A stretch of 64,000 bases of DNA from Candidatus Methylobacter oryzae (GCF_003994235.2 NZ_RYFG02000025.1:23657-87656), one strand, 5' to 3'; shown: positions 13,958-23,442, counted from the first letter of the stretch. Made by a program: numbers and translations. Notes: a model not told the origin generated them from the letters alone.

Positions 13958-15910
13958 ATGATTGCAGAACTCGGACACTTTGCGCTGATTCTGGCCTTGT
14001 GTATGGCCGTTATTTTAGGGATAGTGCCGACTATCGGCGCATCCCGAGCCATATCCGGTTGGATTGCGCTGGCAAGGCGCGCGGCGTTTGGGCAACTGTT
14101 GTTCATGGCGATTGCATACGGTTGTTTGACTTATGCGTTTTTAACCCACGATTTTTCCGTGGCTTATGTCGCCAGTAACTCCAACACCGCATTGCCGGTT
14201 TTATATTTGATTTCCGGGGTCTGGGGCGCGCACGAAGGCTCGTTACTGCTTTGGGCGCTGATCTTATCCTGCTGGACCGGCTTGGTCGCATTGTTCAGCC
14301 GCAATATTCCCGATGCTACCGTTGCTCGTGTTTTAGGTGTGATGGGACTGGTCGCTATCGGCTTCATCCTGTTTTTATTGCTGACTTCCAATCCGTTTGA
14401 TCGTCTGTTTCCTGCTCCGTTGGAAGGACGTGACTTAAATCCTTTGCTGCAAGATCCGGGCTTGGCGATCCATCCGCCGATGCTGTATATGGGTTACGTC
14501 GGTTTTTCGGTAGCGTTTGCTTTTGCGATTGCCGCTCTGCTTGAAGGCCGGCTGGATGCAGCTTGGGCGCGCTGGTCGAGACCTTGGACTAACATCGCCT
14601 GGATGTTTCTGACGCTGGGTATTGCGCTGGGCAGCTGGTGGGCATATTACGAATTGGGCTGGGGCGGCTGGTGGTTTTGGGATCCGGTTGAAAACGCTTC
14701 ATTCATGCCGTGGCTGGTAGGCACTGCACTGATTCACTCATTAGCCGCGACCGAAAAACGCGGCGTATTCAAAACCTGGACGGTATTGCTGGCGATTTTT
14801 GCGTTTTCGTTAAGCTTGCTGGGCACCTTCCTGGTGCGTTCCGGCGTGTTGACTTCGGTGCATGCATTTGCCAGCGACCCGGCACGCGGCTTGTTCATCC
14901 TGGTGTTTCTGGGCGTCGTGGTCGGCGGCTCGTTACTGCTGTATGCGATAAGAGCGCCTTACGTGAAAAGCAGCGCGACCTTTGAACTGGTGTCCAAAGA
15001 GTCGGTCATCCTGCTGAACAATGTGCTTTTAGTGGTAACCGCTTCCAGCATTTTGCTCGGCACTTTGTATCCGTTGGTTATCGATGCATTGGGCTTGGGC
15101 AAGATCTCAGTCGGCCCGCCGTATTTCAACGCGGTATTCATTCCGCTGACCGCGCCGTTGGCAATTGCCGTGGGCTTGGGCGTATTGCTGCGCTGGAAAA
15201 GAGACAATATCAACGCGATTGTGTTGCGGGTGCGCTGGATTATCTTGGCCTGCATCGGTGGCGGTTTATTGATTCCTCTACTGATGCCGTTTTATTCCTG
15301 GGGCGCGGTATTAGGCTTAACTCTGGCATTGTGGACGGTTGCAATAACTGCGCTGTCTTTTATCGACCGTATGGGTGTGCAAGGATTTTCATGGCAACGA
15401 CTGCAAACCGTGCCGGCCGGTTTTTACGGCATGACCGTGGCGCATTTAGGCATAGCGGTATTCGTGGTCGGCATCACCCTGACTTCGGTTTACAGCATCG
15501 AAAAAGACGTGCGCATGGCGCCCGACGACAAGCTGGACATGTCCGGCTATATTTTTGAATTTCACGGCGTAAAACAAACTAAAGGCCCTAACTATGTTGC
15601 GGAGCAGGCGTTTGTGACCGTCAGTTACGGCGGCAAGCAGGTCGCCAAGCTGGAGCCGCAAAAACGTGTTTACCGGGTGCAAAAAATGCCGATGACCGAA
15701 GCGGCTATCGATGCCGGATTGTTCCGGGATTTGTTCGTTGCGATAGGCGAGCCGCTGGGTGACAAAGGCGCATGGAGCCTCAGGATTTATTACAAGTCGT
15801 TCATCCGCTGGATTTGGCTCGGCGCGCTGTTCATGGCGGCGGGTGGTTTAATTGCTGCTTGCGATAGACGATATAAAATAACATCTGCAAAGGTGCCGGT
15901 TAATGCTTAA
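13958..15910 (+). CDS. ccmF: Heme lyase subunit CcmF
   Basis: CcmF is the large membrane core of the CcmFGH(I) heme lyase that attaches heme to apocytochrome c. About 15 membrane helices are visible. The tryptophan-rich motif WGGWWFWDPVENASFMPWL sits near residue 235, and there are conserved His residues around it and in the SVHAFASDP loop. A soluble periplasmic domain near the C-terminus precedes the last helix. The ATG at 13958 (MIAELGHFALIL) gives 650 residues, the family norm; ATG 13952 and TTG 13940 are less likely. It overlaps ccmG by eight bases. Confidence 0.95.
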   Translation: MIAELGHFALILALCMAVILGIVPTIGASRAISGWIALARRAAFGQLLFMAIAYGCLTYAFLTHDFSVAYVASNSNTALPVLYLISGVWGAHEGSLLLWALILSCWTGLVALFSRNIPDATVARVLGVMGLVAIGFILFLLLTSNPFDRLFPAPLEGRDLNPLLQDPGLAIHPPMLYMGYVGFSVAFAFAIAALLEGRLDAAWARWSRPWTNIAWMFLTLGIALGSWWAYYELGWGGWWFWDPVENASFMPWLVGTALIHSLAATEKRGVFKTWTVLLAIFAFSLSLLGTFLVRSGVLTSVHAFASDPARGLFILVFLGVVVGGSLLLYAIRAPYVKSSATFELVSKESVILLNNVLLVVTASSILLGTLYPLVIDALGLGKISVGPPYFNAVFIPLTAPLAIAVGLGVLLRWKRDNINAIVLRVRWIILACIGGGLLIPLLMPFYSWGAVLGLTLALWTVAITALSFIDRMGVQGFSWQRLQTVPAGFYGMTVAHLGIAVFVVGITLTSVYSIEKDVRMAPDDKLDMSGYIFEFHGVKQTKGPNYVAEQAFVTVSYGGKQVAKLEPQKRVYRVQKMPMTEAAIDAGLFRDLFVAIGEPLGDKGAWSLRIYYKSFIRWIWLGALFMAAGGLIAACDRRYKITSAKVPVNA

Positions 15911-16433
15911 GTACATCCTCCCGTTACTATTATTTATCGTCCTCGCGGTATTTCTGGCGCTGGGTTTAAATCTTCATCCGAATGAAATCCCGTCGCCGTT
16001 GATCGACAAACCGGCTCCGGCATTCTCCGCGCCGAAGCTTCAAGCTCCGACAGAAAAATTATCCCCAACCGACTTAAAAGGCAAAGTCTGGCTGTTCAAC
16101 GTTTGGGCGTCGTGGTGTACTTCGTGCCGTTCCGAACATCCGGTACTGAATCAACTGGCCCTGCAAAAAGCCGCGATTATCGTCGGCCTGAATTACAAGG
16201 ACGACCCGGAAGCCGCCAAAGGTTGGCTCGCGCAATTGGGCAATCCTTACGACGTCAGCATCATGGACCAGGATGGCCGCATCGGCATCGATTGGGGCGT
16301 TTACGGCGTGCCGGAAACTTTTGTTGTCGATAAACGAGGCGTGATCCGCTACAAGCATACCGGTCCCGTCACGCCAGAAGATGTGCAGCAAACTTTCCTG
16401 CCTTTGATCGCCAAGTTACAGGCTGAAAATTAA
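15903..16433 (+). CDS. ccmG: Thiol:disulfide interchange protein CcmG/DsbE
   Basis: A membrane-anchored periplasmic thioredoxin that reduces the CXXCH cysteines of apocytochrome c. An N-terminal anchor helix (4-21) precedes the thioredoxin fold with active site WASWCTSCR (Cys72, Cys75), cis-proline in GVPETF and the GPVTPED loop typical of DsbE. The length of 176 is normal. It starts inside the ccmF end and shares its last base with the first of ccmH. Confidence 0.95.
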   Translation: MLKYILPLLLFIVLAVFLALGLNLHPNEIPSPLIDKPAPAFSAPKLQAPTEKLSPTDLKGKVWLFNVWASWCTSCRSEHPVLNQLALQKAAIIVGLNYKDDPEAAKGWLAQLGNPYDVSIMDQDGRIGIDWGVYGVPETFVVDKRGVIRYKHTGPVTPEDVQQTFLPLIAKLQAEN

Positions 16434-16885
16434 TGAAGCGTTTATCGATTATTTTATTATTGGTGCTGTCCGGCATCGCTTGCGCCGGTGTCGAATACCG
16501 CGAGTTTGCCAATCCTGAGCAACAAGAAGCTTACGAAAACCTGACTTCGGAATTGCGCTGCCTGGTCTGTCAAAACCAGACTATCGCCGATTCCAATGCG
16601 GAACTGGCCGCAGATTTACGCAGGCAAGTTTACGAAATGCTGCAACAAGGCAAATCGAAGCAAGACATAGCCCAATTCATGACCGATCGATACGGCGATT
16701 TCGTTTTATACAACCCGCCGTTTAAGCTCAAAACCGGCCTGCTGTGGATTGGCCCGGTGGTGTTTCTGCTAATCGGCTTGATCGCAGTGTTTTTGTTTGC
16801 GCGCCGAAAAAAGACTGCCGCAACGGTTGAAATGACTGCTGAAAAGCAGCAAAAAATCCGCAGCTTACTGGAAAAAGGTGATTAG
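16433..16885 (+). CDS. ccmH: Cytochrome c maturation protein CcmH (N-domain type)
   Basis: A 150-residue periplasmic redox protein with a signal peptide (1-18), the LRCLVCQNQ motif (Cys43, Cys46) and a C-terminal membrane anchor (about 103-123). It acts with CcmG in reducing apocytochrome thiols. In E. coli this domain is fused to the TPR domain. Here the TPR part is a separate gene, ccmI, as in Pseudomonas. It overlaps ccmG by one base. Confidence 0.94.
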   Translation: MKRLSIILLLVLSGIACAGVEYREFANPEQQEAYENLTSELRCLVCQNQTIADSNAELAADLRRQVYEMLQQGKSKQDIAQFMTDRYGDFVLYNPPFKLKTGLLWIGPVVFLLIGLIAVFLFARRKKTAATVEMTAEKQQKIRSLLEKGD

Positions 16886-16887
16886 TC

Positions 16888-18177
16888 TTGAATATGCTAT
16901 TTTTGCTGATTGCCAGCGTAATGATTATGATCGCGTTCCTGATCGTGCTGCCGCCGTTGTGGCGCAAGCATTCTATTGCGCCAGCCGACCAGGATCAGCG
17001 CAACATCGCCATTGCCCGGCAGCGGTTGGCCGAGCTGAAAGAACAACTGCAAGCCGGTGCGTTAAGCCAGGAACTTTATAATGAACAACTAGCCGAGCTT
17101 GAACTGGCTTTAAGCGATGATCTCGATACACGGAGCCAAGTAAAAACATCGCCTACAGGACGTAGGCGAGGGGCGTTAGCAGGAGCGGAAGCTTCGCAAT
17201 CATCAGGCCGCTGGATGGCGTCCGTGCTGATTTTTGCGATCCCGTTGATGGCAGGATCGTTCTATTGGGCGTTGGGCAACTATCAGCTATTAAGCCAGGC
17301 CGATCAACCTGTTGCGGCTAATCAGGCAATGCCTGAAATGGAACAAATCAGAAATATGGTTGGCGGGCTGGCCGAGCGCCTGCAAGAACAGCCGGACGAT
17401 GCGCTGGGCTGGACTATGTTAGGCCGATCTTATAAATACTTGCAGCAGTATCCTAAAGCGGTCGATGCTTTTGAACATGCGTACAAGTTAATCGGCGATA
17501 AGCCGGAAATTATGCTGCTTTATGCCGATGCTTTAGCTTATGCCAACAATGAGCAAATGGCCGGCTTACCTACAGAGTTGGTGTTTAAAGCGTTGGCGAT
17601 GGAGCCCAATAACGTGAGCGGCCTATGGCTGGGAGGTATGGCAAAGGCGCAAACAGGCGATTTTGCCGCAGCGATGGATTTGTGGAAAAAGCTTGAAGCG
17701 CAATTGCCTGCTGGTTCGGATGCTCAGAAAGAAATACAAGGTTTGTTGGCGAAACTTGCGGCCCAGATACCGGAAGGTGCTGCTCAATCGGTTGAAACGG
17801 GACGTGCCGGAATCCAACCTACTGAGGCACTCGTAAGTATCGATGTCCAAGTGAGCCTTGCGCCCGAGTTGCAAACATCCGCCGCCCCTAACGATACGGT
17901 TTTTATCTACGCCCAAGCCTTATCCGGTCCGAAAATGCCGTTGGCTATCGTGCGTAAACAAGTTTCCGAATTGCCGTTAACCGTCGGTTTGACCGACGCG
18001 ATGGCGATGATGCCGAACATGAAATTATCGAATTTCGAGCAAGTTAAATTGCTGGCCCGCGTTTCCAAATCCGGCGATGCAATGCAGCAGCCCGGCGACT
18101 TGATCGGTACTATTGAACCGGTATCGTTGGCGGATAAAGGCCCTCATAAAATAGTCATCAATAGCCAAATAAAATGA
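16888..18177 (+). CDS. ccmI: Cytochrome c maturation TPR protein CcmI
   Basis: CcmI binds apocytochrome c for the heme lyase. The 429-residue protein has an N-terminal helix (3-22), a cytoplasmic coiled segment rich in Leu and Glu, a second helix (about 111-132), TPR repeats (QPDDALGWTMLGRSYKYL..) and a C-terminal beta-rich domain seen in NrfG/CcmI proteins (SIDVQVSLAPEL..VFIYAQ). Its start is TTG 16888 (an AAGG sits nine bases before) or ATG 16894. Between the coiled segment and helix two, residues ~87-106 (PTGRRRGALAGAEASQ) are encoded by a palindromic REP-like sequence, which looks like an in-frame insertion. Its stop overlaps the start of hemN. Confidence 0.9.
   Translation: MNMLFLLIASVMIMIAFLIVLPPLWRKHSIAPADQDQRNIAIARQRLAELKEQLQAGALSQELYNEQLAELELALSDDLDTRSQVKTSPTGRRRGALAGAEASQSSGRWMASVLIFAIPLMAGSFYWALGNYQLLSQADQPVAANQAMPEMEQIRNMVGGLAERLQEQPDDALGWTMLGRSYKYLQQYPKAVDAFEHAYKLIGDKPEIMLLYADALAYANNEQMAGLPTELVFKALAMEPNNVSGLWLGGMAKAQTGDFAAAMDLWKKLEAQLPAGSDAQKEIQGLLAKLAAQIPEGAAQSVETGRAGIQPTEALVSIDVQVSLAPELQTSAAPNDTVFIYAQALSGPKMPLAIVRKQVSELPLTVGLTDAMAMMPNMKLSNFEQVKLLARVSKSGDAMQQPGDLIGTIEPVSLADKGPHKIVINSQIK
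17145..17205 (+). repeat. REP-like palindrome inserted in frame within ccmI
   Basis: CGCCTAC at 17150-17156 and GTAGGCG at 17162-17168 form a perfect 7-bp stem around AGGAC. They are followed by AGCAGGAGCGG and GAAGCTTCGC, itself a near palindrome. Order and motifs resemble the non-coding element at 6021-6050. The inserted bases read through without a stop and add a basic, Ala-rich linker to CcmI. Confidence 0.5.
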
Positions 18178-19556
18178 TGGATCAATCTATAAAATTCGAT
18201 TTGGACCTGATCAATCGCTACGATAAGGCCGGGCCGCGTTACACCTCTTATCCAACAGCTCTGGAGCTGCACGAAGGCTTTGGCGATCAGGAATACCGAC
18301 AACATATAGCAAAATCCAATGCCGCAGGTGGACCGCTGTCGCTGTATTTCCATATCCCGTTTTGCGATACCGTTTGTTTTTATTGCGCCTGCAATAAAAT
18401 CGTTACCAAAAATCGCAAGCATGCCGAACCGTATCTGGCGAATTTGTGCAAGGAAATCGCGATGCAAGGCGATTTGTTCGATTCCAACCGGATTGTCAAC
18501 CAATTGCATTGGGGCGGCGGCACGCCGACGTTTTTAAATTACGAGCAAATGAAAATGTTGATGGCCGTAACCCGTCAGCATTTTCATTTACGGGACGACG
18601 ACAAGGGCGAATATTCAATCGAGGTCGATCCCCGCGAAACCAACGACCAAACCATCGAGCAACTACGCGAACTGGGCTTTAACCGGATCAGTTTGGGTTT
18701 GCAGGATTTCGATCCGGCCGTACAAAAAGCCGTCAACCGCCTGCAAAGCGAAGAGCAGACTTTCAGTGTTTTAGAAGCGGCCAGAGTCGAAGGTTTCCGC
18801 TCGACCAATATCGATTTGATCTACGGCTTGCCGTTGCAAACAGTAGATACTTTCGCGAAGACCTTGGATAAAATCCTGGCGGTAGAACCGGATCGCTTTT
18901 CGATTTTTAACTACGCGCACATGCCGGCGCGGTTTAAAACCCAACGCCAGATTAACGATGCCGATATGCCGACGCCCGACGTCAAGCTGGCTATTTTGCA
19001 GATGGTCGGTCAACGGCTGACCGAAGCCGGTTATGTCTATATCGGTATGGATCATTTTGCCAAACCCGACGACGAACTCGCCGTCGCCCAGCGCGAGGGG
19101 CATTTGTACCGCAATTTCCAAGGCTATTCGACGCATTCGGATTGCGATCTGGTCGGCTTGGGAATCACTTCAATCGGCCGGGTAGGCGATGCTTATATCC
19201 AGAATGTCAAAGAGTTGGACGAATACGAGCAACTGATCGGTCAAGGACAATTGCCGGTATTTAAAGGCGTCGAGCTGGACGATGACGACAAACTGCGCCG
19301 CGCGGTGATCACCCAGCTGATTTGCCATTTCGATTTGAGCTTTGCCGCTGTCGAACAGCAATTCGGCATTAACTTTAGTAATTACTTCGCCAACGAACTT
19401 GAGGCATTAGCGCCAATGCAGGCCGACGGTTTGCTGATGCTGTCGTCGGAAGGTATCAAGGTGTTATCCGCAGGCCGCTTGCTGATCCGCAACATCTGCA
19501 TGGTATTCGACAAATACCTGGCGCAAAAGCAACAACAATTTTCAAGAGTTATCTAA
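18174..19556 (+). CDS. hemN: Oxygen-independent coproporphyrinogen III oxidase
   Basis: HemN is a radical-SAM enzyme that decarboxylates coproporphyrinogen III to protoporphyrinogen IX under low oxygen. The iron-sulfur motif is Cys64-x3-Cys68-x2-Cys71 (FCDTVCFYC). It is followed by GGGTPTFL, the SIEVDPRE strand and YGLPLQT, and it ends with the HemN C-terminal domain. The length of 460 is that of true HemN rather than the shorter HemW. It overlaps ccmI by four bases (ATGA), tying heme synthesis to the cytochrome c maturation operon. Confidence 0.93.
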   Translation: MMDQSIKFDLDLINRYDKAGPRYTSYPTALELHEGFGDQEYRQHIAKSNAAGGPLSLYFHIPFCDTVCFYCACNKIVTKNRKHAEPYLANLCKEIAMQGDLFDSNRIVNQLHWGGGTPTFLNYEQMKMLMAVTRQHFHLRDDDKGEYSIEVDPRETNDQTIEQLRELGFNRISLGLQDFDPAVQKAVNRLQSEEQTFSVLEAARVEGFRSTNIDLIYGLPLQTVDTFAKTLDKILAVEPDRFSIFNYAHMPARFKTQRQINDADMPTPDVKLAILQMVGQRLTEAGYVYIGMDHFAKPDDELAVAQREGHLYRNFQGYSTHSDCDLVGLGITSIGRVGDAYIQNVKELDEYEQLIGQGQLPVFKGVELDDDDKLRRAVITQLICHFDLSFAAVEQQFGINFSNYFANELEALAPMQADGLLMLSSEGIKVLSAGRLLIRNICMVFDKYLAQKQQQFSRVI

Positions 19557-19563
19557 GCCGTCT

Positions 19564-19770
19564 ATGAATGACGAACGCATCATCGAGTTGGAAATAAAAG
19601 CCGCTTATCAGGAAGATTTGCTGCAAGAATTGAACAAAATAGTCGCCGGGCAACAGCAACAAATAGAGCGTCTCGAAGCTACCTGCAAAATGCTCAACGA
19701 GCGCATTAAAGGTTTGTCCATTGAAGGCAGCGGCGGGGAAAAGGTTGAGGAAGTGCCTCCGCACTACTAG
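19564..19770 (+). CDS. slyX: SlyX family coiled-coil protein
   Basis: A 68-residue protein, mostly one amphipathic helix with heptads (IIELEIKAAYQEDLLQELNKIVAGQQQQIERLEA), ending in the PPHY tail that marks SlyX. The family is widespread in Proteobacteria and of unknown function. It lies eight bases after hemN and probably shares its transcript. Confidence 0.9.
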   Translation: MNDERIIELEIKAAYQEDLLQELNKIVAGQQQQIERLEATCKMLNERIKGLSIEGSGGEKVEEVPPHY

Positions 19771-19824
19771 CCGTTACATCCCGGATCAGTTCCGGATAGC
19801 GACAAAAATTCAGATATAACAATA

Positions 19825-20901
19825 ATGAAGCAGACTATTCTCGTACGTCGACCCAGCGACTTAACGGTTGCCTGGGCTCAGCAAATTGTTGATAAGCACG
19901 ATGCCAACACCAAAGTTGCCAGAGTCGATGTTGTTGATGTCGATATTGGCACGACCACGCGGGTTTGTGTTGCTGTCGAACATAATGGCCCGAGTACTCT
20001 GCCGAGCCGCTGGTTCGTAAAATTGCCGTCGTTGTCATGGCGGGCCAGGATGATTACGACTTTACCCCGACTGCTACAGACCGAGGTGCGTTTTTATAAC
20101 GAATTGGCGGAAGCTGTGCCCCTGAGCAAGCCGGTCTGCTTGGCCGCGCAGAGCCGGTTCGGGCGCGGTTCGACATTGGTGCTTGCCGATGTTGCGGAAT
20201 TTGCCGGCGTTCCCAGTTCCGCTAACGATACGTTGACGCTTGAGCAAGCGGGGTTGGTGATAGAGCAACTTGCCTGTAGCCATGCACGCTTTTGGAATAA
20301 TGCGCACCGCGACCCCAATTATCGCTGGTTGGCAGGGCCAATCCGGCTTTTGGAAGATGCGCTGGGAACGGCTTTGGCGGTACCGTTGATGAAGCGCGGC
20401 TTACGGTTGGCCGGAACCCATATATCTTCGGTTCTTCATAATCCTGCAATTCACTATGCTCGGCATCGTCGGGCTGCGATGCGCTTTCTTTCCGATGCAC
20501 CGAAAACGCTGGTTCATCACGATTGTCATCCTGGTAATTTATTCTGGAACAAAAACAGGTCGATGGTCGGTTTCCTGGACTGGCAACTGGTTCGTATCGG
20601 CGAAGGCGTTAGCGATGTGGCGTATTTTCTGGCCACTGCGCTTAACCCTGAAATGCGAAAGCTTCATGAAGCGGAATTGCTGGTCAAATATGCCCGAACG
20701 TTGGCCGATAACGGCATAACAGACGTTGATAACAGCCTTTTAGTACAACGTTATCGCGCCCATCTTACTTACGCTTTCGAAGCGATGGTGGTTACGCTCG
20801 CCGTAGGCGGCATGATGCGTTTGGACTGTAACCTGGAGCTGATCCGCCGAACGGCTGCCGCTGTTGAAGAATTAGACGCCTTCTCCGTCCTGCCGATATG
20901 A
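19825..20901 (+). CDS. Protein-kinase-like phosphotransferase (APH / CHK family)
   Basis: A 358-residue soluble protein with the aminoglycoside phosphotransferase/choline-kinase-like fold. An N-lobe Lys is in WFVKLPS. The catalytic loop LVHHDCHPGNLFW (HxDxxxxN) is followed by the metal-binding segment GFLDWQLVRIGEGVSDVAYFLA. The middle part most resembles ecdysteroid-kinase-like (CHK/DUF1679) proteins. Such enzymes phosphorylate small hydroxylated molecules, but the substrate cannot be told from the sequence. Its stop is eight bases before a dispersed hairpin repeat. smrA faces it from the other strand. Confidence 0.75.
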   Translation: MKQTILVRRPSDLTVAWAQQIVDKHDANTKVARVDVVDVDIGTTTRVCVAVEHNGPSTLPSRWFVKLPSLSWRARMITTLPRLLQTEVRFYNELAEAVPLSKPVCLAAQSRFGRGSTLVLADVAEFAGVPSSANDTLTLEQAGLVIEQLACSHARFWNNAHRDPNYRWLAGPIRLLEDALGTALAVPLMKRGLRLAGTHISSVLHNPAIHYARHRRAAMRFLSDAPKTLVHHDCHPGNLFWNKNRSMVGFLDWQLVRIGEGVSDVAYFLATALNPEMRKLHEAELLVKYARTLADNGITDVDNSLLVQRYRAHLTYAFEAMVVTLAVGGMMRLDCNLELIRRTAAAVEELDAFSVLPI

Positions 20902-20908
20902 AGCGTCG

Positions 20909-20968
20909 GGTATAAAGCTGAGTTGAGCAGCTTGCCTGCTCAACGAAACTTATGCCCTTTGGTATAAA
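20909..20968 (+). repeat. 3'-UTR hairpin repeat, copy 1
   Basis: GGTATAAAGCTGAG is followed by a perfect 8-bp stem TTGAGCAG (20923-20930) / CTGCTCAA (20936-20943) around CTTGC, then CGAAACTTATGCCCTTTGG and TATAAAT. It starts eight bases after the stop of the upstream plus-strand gene. It matches 50552-50613 almost throughout and 4455-4516 (minus) with more changes. The stem pair A20929-T20937 is G-C in copy 2. Confidence 0.8.
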
Positions 20969-20981
20969 TAAGGCGGGACTC

Positions 20982-21533
20982 CTACGTATCATATTTTTCA
21001 GTAAGCTGGAGCAATACAAAAACCGCTCCGGTCCCGCCATCTTTAGGAGGTGCGGAGCAAAAGGCCTGGACGTCTTTGTGCTGTCTCAACCATACGTTGA
21101 GATTATTTTTTAGTACGGGATGGTTATCGGCCGAACGGTAACCTTTGCCGTGGACGATATGCACGCAGCGGCAACCGTCTCGTACGCAGTCGTGCAGGAA
21201 ATGCAGCAGTTGCTGTTTTGCCTCATTGCTGTTAAGTCCATGCAGGTCGATTTCCGCATCCAGACCAAAATGCCCTTTGCGCAGCTTTCTTAATACATTA
21301 TGTTGTAGGCCCGGAGCCGTAAAGCTCAATGAGTCTTCAAGACTTACTTTTTCGACATCAAGCTCAACTAGAGTGCTTAAGTGTTCATCTACGTTAACGG
21401 CTTGCGACTTAGGGAATGGTTTGGGCTTTTTTTCTTCTGTTAACAGTACCTTATCGCTTTTTACAGGGCGCACTTTGCCGATACTGATACGGAATAAATT
21501 GCTGTCTTCAGGAGTAAGGTTTTTTTTTGCCAC
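20982..21533 (-). CDS. smrA: Smr-domain protein, SmrA-like
   Basis: A 183-residue protein whose N-terminal half (GLQHNVLRKLRKGHFG near 75-90) and C-terminal Smr domain resemble SmrA/YdaL of E. coli. The Smr nuclease signatures are DLHG (96-99), HGKG (128-131) and the GGTGAVFVLL strand. Smr domains cut nucleic acid; the related SmrB cleaves mRNA at collided ribosomes, while the SmrA role is less clear. The ATG at 21533 is divergent from surE. The gene converges on the kinase-like gene. Confidence 0.82.
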   Translation of the reverse strand: MAKKNLTPEDSNLFRISIGKVRPVKSDKVLLTEEKKPKPFPKSQAVNVDEHLSTLVELDVEKVSLEDSLSFTAPGLQHNVLRKLRKGHFGLDAEIDLHGLNSNEAKQQLLHFLHDCVRDGCRCVHIVHGKGYRSADNHPVLKNNLNVWLRQHKDVQAFCSAPPKDGGTGAVFVLLQLTEKYDT

Positions 21534-21607
21534 GAAAGCTGATTTTGTTGTGTATTGTTGCTAATATGGCTGATTTTATAGCTTAATCCGCTTCAGGGCG
21601 ATTGATA

Positions 21608-22363
21608 ATGCATATTTTGTTAAGTAATGACGATGGGTACTTGGCTGAAGGACTTAACGCATTAGCCAATGCATTGAGTCTGCATGCCGATATATCGGTA
21701 GTGGCTCCGGATAGAAACCGTAGTGCTGCAAGTAATTCTTTAACGCTGGAGATGCCGTTACGCGCTTATAAAGCAGACAATGGTTTTATTAAAGTTGACG
21801 GTACGCCGACCGACTGCGTGCATTTGGCAATAACCGGTTTGTTGAAGAATGAGCCGGATATGGTTTTTGCGGGGATTAATCACGGCTCCAATTTAGGCGA
21901 TGATGTGCTTTATTCAGGAACTGTTGCGGCGGCGTCCGAAGGGCGTTTTTTGGGCTTGCCTGCTGTCGCTATTTCGCTGGTCGGCAGTAATCCCGTTCAT
22001 TTTGAAACCGCTGCCCATGTTGCGGTGACATTGTTGCGGCAATTAATTAATAACCCTTTATCGCAAGATTCTATTCTTAATGTCAATGTGCCGGATGTGC
22101 CTATTAAAGATTTAAAAGGCTACCAGTCAACCCGGCTAGGGCAGCGGCATAAATCGGAGCCGGTTATTAAGGGAGAAGATCCCCGCGGACGTATTATCTA
22201 TTGGGTCGGACCGCCGGGGGCTGAACAGGATGCAGGCCCCGGAACTGACTTTCATGCGATTAATACAGGTTTTGTGTCGGTTACGCCATTGCAACTGGAT
22301 TTGACTAGATATGAACGAATCAACGATTTAAAGGCATGGTTGCCCAGGGAGAATATTTTATGA
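21608..22363 (+). CDS. surE: 5'/3'-nucleotidase SurE
   Basis: A metal-dependent nucleotidase and exopolyphosphatase of 251 residues. The Asp-Asp motif is in LLSNDDGY at the N-terminus. Other hallmarks are [25 protein letters not shown] and [21 protein letters not shown]. The ATG at 21608 gives the standard [10 protein letters not shown] start; a TTG two codons upstream is also in frame. The stop overlaps the ATG of pcm. The surE-pcm pair is conserved in Gammaproteobacteria and linked to stationary-phase survival. Confidence 0.95.
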   Translation: MHILLSNDDGYLAEGLNALANALSLHADISVVAPDRNRSAASNSLTLEMPLRAYKADNGFIKVDGTPTDCVHLAITGLLKNEPDMVFAGINHGSNLGDDVLYSGTVAAASEGRFLGLPAVAISLVGSNPVHFETAAHVAVTLLRQLINNPLSQDSILNVNVPDVPIKDLKGYQSTRLGQRHKSEPVIKGEDPRGRIIYWVGPPGAEQDAGPGTDFHAINTGFVSVTPLQLDLTRYERINDLKAWLPRENIL

Positions 22364-23022
22364 TTCAAAGCCTGCAAGGTATAGGCATGACCTCTTTGCG
22401 CACTCGTGAGCGCATGATCAAGCGGTTAATGGAGCAGGGCATCAGCAATAATAAGGTTTTGGATGTCATGCGTAATACGCCCAGACATATCTTTATGGAT
22501 GAGGCTTTGGCCAGTAGGGCTTATGAAGATACGGCGTTACCGATTGGCTATAACCAAACGATTTCTCAACCCTATATTGTTGCAAAAATGACGGAGTTGT
22601 TGCTGTCATCGTCGGGACGGTTAACAAATGTGCTGGAAATAGGTACCGGCTGCGGTTATCAGACGGCAGTTCTGGCGCAGTTAGTCGATCACGTCTATTC
22701 CGTTGAAAGAATCGCGCCGTTACAGAAAAAAGCCAAGGATCGTCTGTGGAGTTTAAAACTCAAGAATGTCAGTTACCTGCACAGTGATGGCGGTTGGGGA
22801 TGGCAGGAGCATGCGCCCTATGATGGTGTTCTGGTTGCGGCCGCGCCGCCGGAAATACCGGAAATGTTGTTGGAGCAAATGGCTGTGGGTGGTGTGATGG
22901 TTATTCCAATCGGTAAAGGCAGCAGCCAACGGCTACAGAGAGTCACGCGTACAGAAAACGGCTATGAAGTTGAAAAGTTAGAGCCGGTTGTTTTTGTACC
23001 TTTTCTATCGGGGAGAAAATAA
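22360..23022 (+). CDS. pcm: Protein-L-isoaspartate O-methyltransferase
   Basis: Pcm repairs isoaspartyl residues in aged proteins using SAM. Residues show the substrate loop [18 protein letters not shown] and SAM motif [17 protein letters not shown]. The C-terminal strand ends in [10 protein letters not shown]. The ATG at 22360 overlaps the surE stop and is preceded by GGGAGAA. A start eight codons earlier lies deeper in surE and is unlikely. The 220-residue length is normal. Confidence 0.95.
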   Translation: MIQSLQGIGMTSLRTRERMIKRLMEQGISNNKVLDVMRNTPRHIFMDEALASRAYEDTALPIGYNQTISQPYIVAKMTELLLSSSGRLTNVLEIGTGCGYQTAVLAQLVDHVYSVERIAPLQKKAKDRLWSLKLKNVSYLHSDGGWGWQEHAPYDGVLVAAAPPEIPEMLLEQMAVGGVMVIPIGKGSSQRLQRVTRTENGYEVEKLEPVVFVPFLSGRK

Positions 23023-23442
23023 CAGTTTTTTAAGTCATTGTACGATCAGCGTTATTTTACCGATACCGTAGAATATGGTGCGACGATCGCTCCATAACTA
23101 TCAAGCTCATCTTGCACTGTTAACTGGATAATCCTGTAGTACGGTTTTCATGTTTTTAATCATCGACTGCTAAAAACTTTTCCGCAAGAAAGTGGCCCAA
23201 CTGCAATTCTTTCCGGCCTTTCCATTGCTTCTGATTCTTGATATGTTAGAAAAATCGGTCGTTTTTAATGGGTTGAATTCACTTCGTATTAACAGTCCGC
23301 ATAAATAGCCATGCGGGCCTTTGTCCTGATTAGGCTTCTTCTTTTCGAAGAGGCTAAACGTATAATTAATCTATTTTTTTGCAATAAAGCTCACAATTAT
23401 AAAATTTTTTATACGCCAATTTAAGGATAATATCGGGTCATT
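23023..23442. other. 420-bp intergenic gap
   Basis: No coding frame or RNA gene is recognised. The only structure noted is a stem near 23331-23357, where TTAG..TTCTTC pairs with GAAGAG..CTAA around TTTTC. It could be a terminator or regulatory hairpin for the flanking genes. The last 80 bases are very AT-rich and likely hold the promoter of the receiver-TPR gene, without a clear -35. Confidence 0.5.
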
